From: Gammaproteobacteria bacterium
GTDB lineage: Bacteria; Pseudomonadota; Gammaproteobacteria; Chromatiales; Chromatiaceae
Length of the DNA: 5,942 bases
Assembly: GCA_020630035.1 (NCBI GenBank)
Contig: JAHDCB010000104.1
Coordinates: forward strand, 1-5,942
Direction: 5' to 3'
In this document: positions 3,579-5,942 of the stretch, piece after piece
Numbering within the stretch: the first letter of the stretch is position 1
How the letters are laid out: each line of letters starts with the position of its first letter
Position numbers and translations under genes: made by a program
Notes under the pieces: model-generated
Told to the model about the DNA's origin: nothing
Databases searched by the model: none
What the model saw: the letters and a program-made list of their open reading frames with translations, nothing else

Positions 3579-5942
3579 ATGTTACAACTCAGCAGACAAA
3601 GCGGCGACTACCTGAGCCTGGAGGGTAGCGGTGCAACGCACACCACATCACTCACCGCAGCCCAACAGCACGAGCTGACCCGCATCAACCAGGACTACTA
3701 CGAGCTGATTGAGCAACACTACAGTGCCGCCAGACAACAAGACCCGTTACTGACACTGGGCACCCGGTTATGGCGCTGGTTACAGGCAGCCTGGCCGGAC
3801 AGCCGGGCACTGGCCACACTGCCGGAGCAACGCTTCGAGATACATATCAACCGACTGCGCAACCGGGACGGTAGCAACGATCAGCTCAGCCTGTTGATAT
3901 TGCAAGCACCCTGGGAAATCCTGGCCGATCAGCAGGGACACTTTGCCCGGGGACACGACACCGCATTCGTGGTGGTACGTTACCTGCAAAGCCAACGCAC
4001 CAGGCACTATCAGCCAGCAGACCGGCGCCTGTCGCTGGTGTTTATGGCCGCCTCTCCGACTGGGCAATCTGCGCTGAATTACGACGCAGAAGAACTGGCG
4101 ATCGAGCGGGCAGCTGGCGAGATGGAGTTTGATCTGAGCGTGGAAGAAAGCGGCAATGCCACCGAACTGAACCGATACCTGCATACCCTGCGCAGCGAAC
4201 AAATTGAGGTACATGCCCTGCACCTGAGCTGTCACGGTACTGCCGGCAAAACATCCGATGGGCCACCAGTCCTGCTCCTGGAAAACGAACTGGGCGAACC
4301 AGAACGGATAAGCGCACCACAACTCGCCAAAACTGTGCTACAGCCACATGCGATTCCGCTGGTATTTGTGTCTGCCTGCCAGACCCAGCAGGCCGGGACA
4401 AACAACACCCTGGACTATGCCAGTGAACTGATACTGCAAGGCACACCCTGTGTACTGGCCTGGGCAGGTAGTGTGCTGGATACCGAAGCAACAGAATTTG
4501 CTGCTAACTACTACGACCAGATCAACCAATGCCAGCCCCCGGGAGTGGCACTGGAACAGGCCCGAAACCACCTGCTGCAACCACGGGACATCTCGTATCG
4601 CGACTGGCACCTGCCACGCCTGTTGCTGGCGCAGGGTAGCAACGATACTCCACTTATCCACAACAACCAACGCGCCGGTCGGGTTGAACAACGCGACCTG
4701 CCAAACGAATTTCTGGACAGCACCGAAGACCGCACCAAGGTAGCCCGCCGCGCCGAATTTGTCGGCCGGCGGCGCGAAATCCAGGCCGTACTGCGCGCCT
4801 GGCGCCACACCGGTCAGCATAGCGTGCTGTTGCAAGGCAGTGGCGGTATCGGCAAATCCAGTATCGCAGCCCGGCTGGCACATCGTTACCCGGAACATAA
4901 CCGCATCGTATTATTCGGGCAGGCGATTCAACCTGCCACCCTGCTGGCCGCCCTGAACGAACAGTATCGCCACCGCGACAAAAAAGAATCCTTACAAACA
5001 CTTGTGCCAGGTTTATGGCCAGAACCGAACACACCGCAGCCGGATTTAGCACCATTATTGCGCCATTGCTGGGCTCACGAGTCCGACTTTAACAAGCCCC
5101 TGCTGATCATCCTGGACGACCTGGAACAAATGCTGGATGACCGGGTACCCGCCCCCAGGCCCTGCCGGGAGCCACAGGTACAACACCTGTTACAAGACCT
5201 GATCAGCACCCTGCATGAATACCCGGCCTGTCGTGCCCGGCTGTTACTCACCTCGCGCTATACCCTGTCCCTGCCCCCGGCACAATCTGACCAGTTGGCC
5301 GTAGTCCCGATCACTGCATTCACCGGGCCGGATCGCCAACGGCAGCTACAACGGCAACATACCCTGTGGCAAGAACAACAAGACCAGGTACGGCAACCGG
5401 TACCGGCCACCATACCACACGCCGCCGACCTGTTATCCCTGACCGTCGGCAACCCGGGGTTGCAACATGTGCTGACACAAGTCGCACTGCAAGCACCAGG
5501 CCGGATTCGCAGCCTGCTGGATCAGGTACAACACTGGCAGACAGCAGGTACACAGCCAGATGATGAAGAACTGCATACCCGGGTGAGCCAGCTAGGCCTG
5601 CAAGCCCTGTACGACCAACTAACACCGAATGAACAAACGCTGCTGCGTGCCAGCCAGCTATGGCCAACCCCCTTGCCGACTGCCGCCCTGACCACACTGG
5701 CACAACATTATCACCTCGACATACACCAGGCGGGAGCGCGCCTGAGTGGTATGAGCTTGTGGCAGGAACACCGCACGGCACAGGCACCCGAACCCAGCTG
5801 GAGCCTGAACCGACTGGCGGAATCCGTATTACCACCACTGGACACAACAGCACAACACGATATCGCGCACCACATCCTGCCAGACCTGACTAGCTGCTGG
5901 CCCGGCCTGGAACTGAGCAATGTACAACACCACACCCTGCTC
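3579..5942 (+). CDS. CHAT-domain caspase-like protease fused to a STAND NTPase (partial, runs off the right edge)
   Basis: The frame is open for 788 codons to the window end with no stop. Residues about 90-375 form a CHAT domain (caspase-HetF-associated, clan CD cysteine protease). PWEILAD is near 115. Catalytic His219 lies in HLSCHGT and catalytic Cys267 in FVSACQTQ. The conserved tail AWAGSVLDTEATEFAANYY and WHLPRLLLAQG follow. From residue 394 (FVGRRREI) a STAND-type P-loop NTPase begins: Walker A GSGGIGKSS at 420-428, Walker B LLIILDDLEQ at 508-517 with Asp513/Asp514, a sensor-like LLLTSR ending at Arg560, and the GNPGL motif at 624-628. A winged-helix-like helical segment follows (about 660-760). 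Family knowledge: STAND proteins oligomerise on ligand binding and CHAT proteases then cut target proteins, often causing cell death or immunity. The C-terminal sensor, usually repeats such as TPR or WD40, is beyond the edge. The start at 3579 is uncertain: AAGG lies 10 nt upstream, and in-frame ATGs also occur at 3528, 3423 and 3417. No signal peptide or membrane segment is visible. Confidence 0.9.
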   Translation, partial: MLQLSRQSGDYLSLEGSGATHTTSLTAAQQHELTRINQDYYELIEQHYSAARQQDPLLTLGTRLWRWLQAAWPDSRALATLPEQRFEIHINRLRNRDGSNDQLSLLILQAPWEILADQQGHFARGHDTAFVVVRYLQSQRTRHYQPADRRLSLVFMAASPTGQSALNYDAEELAIERAAGEMEFDLSVEESGNATELNRYLHTLRSEQIEVHALHLSCHGTAGKTSDGPPVLLLENELGEPERISAPQLAKTVLQPHAIPLVFVSACQTQQAGTNNTLDYASELILQGTPCVLAWAGSVLDTEATEFAANYYDQINQCQPPGVALEQARNHLLQPRDISYRDWHLPRLLLAQGSNDTPLIHNNQRAGRVEQRDLPNEFLDSTEDRTKVARRAEFVGRRREIQAVLRAWRHTGQHSVLLQGSGGIGKSSIAARLAHRYPEHNRIVLFGQAIQPATLLAALNEQYRHRDKKESLQTLVPGLWPEPNTPQPDLAPLLRHCWAHESDFNKPLLIILDDLEQMLDDRVPAPRPCREPQVQHLLQDLISTLHEYPACRARLLLTSRYTLSLPPAQSDQLAVVPITAFTGPDRQRQLQRQHTLWQEQQDQVRQPVPATIPHAADLLSLTVGNPGLQHVLTQVALQAPGRIRSLLDQVQHWQTAGTQPDDEELHTRVSQLGLQALYDQLTPNEQTLLRASQLWPTPLPTAALTTLAQHYHLDIHQAGARLSGMSLWQEHRTAQAPEPSWSLNRLAESVLPPLDTTAQHDIAHHILPDLTSCWPGLELSNVQHHTLL

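Noticed and set aside
3431..3628. Plus-strand 65-codon open frame starting inside the palindromic element
   Set aside because: It overlaps the start of the CHAT gene in another frame, has no Shine-Dalgarno and has no recognisable content.
3780..5853. Minus-strand open frames up to 186 codons opposite the CHAT-STAND gene, including 3780-4322, 4338-4898 and 5320-5853
   Set aside because: They are antisense shadows produced by the codon bias of the plus-strand gene. That gene has clear motifs throughout, whereas the shadows are low-complexity and cysteine/tryptophan-rich without domains.

Overview
The window looks like a chromosomal segment of a gammaproteobacterium. The IspG is of the ACPGCGR / GCVVNGPGE type common in beta- and many gammaproteobacteria, the RNase P RNA is bacterial type A, and RNase D is a proteobacterial gene. 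The lineage cannot be fixed more narrowly from sequence alone. The mix of a CHAT-STAND protein, a HEPN/MNT pair and a small palindromic repeat would suit a filamentous or sulfur-oxidising gammaproteobacterium, but that is a guess.

Left part (1-2502, minus strand): a housekeeping block read right to left as rnpB (RNase P RNA), ispG (isoprenoid MEP pathway) and rnd (RNase D). The spacing is very tight. The rnd GTG start abuts the ispG stop, and ispG begins about 32 nt after the mature 3' end of rnpB with no visible terminator between. A plausible sigma70-type promoter precedes rnpB. RNase D is short and lacks most of its usual C-terminal part.

Middle (2600-3339, minus strand): a two-gene HepT/MntA-type toxin-antitoxin operon. 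The nucleotidyltransferase comes first and overlaps the HEPN RNase by ATGA. Both catalytic signatures are intact.

Intergenic (3340-3578): between the divergent mntA and CHAT genes lies a 120-bp palindromic, MITE-like element (3372-3491) with 16-bp terminal inverted repeats, a central hairpin and a 4-bp TGGC flanking duplication. A second, solo copy of the element end (3343-3358) supplies the Shine-Dalgarno sequence of mntA.

Right part (3579-5942, plus strand, running off the window): a large protein with an N-terminal CHAT caspase-like protease domain (His219/Cys267) fused to a STAND-type NTPase (Walker A 420-428, Walker B near 508-514) and the start of a helical region. This architecture is that of a bacterial NLR-like immune or cell-death effector. 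With the adjacent toxin-antitoxin pair and the mobile element, it marks the edge of an accessory, probably defence-related, island set next to core genes. The CHAT-STAND gene is the strongest candidate here for a little-described system. Its sensor domain and any partner genes lie beyond the right edge.
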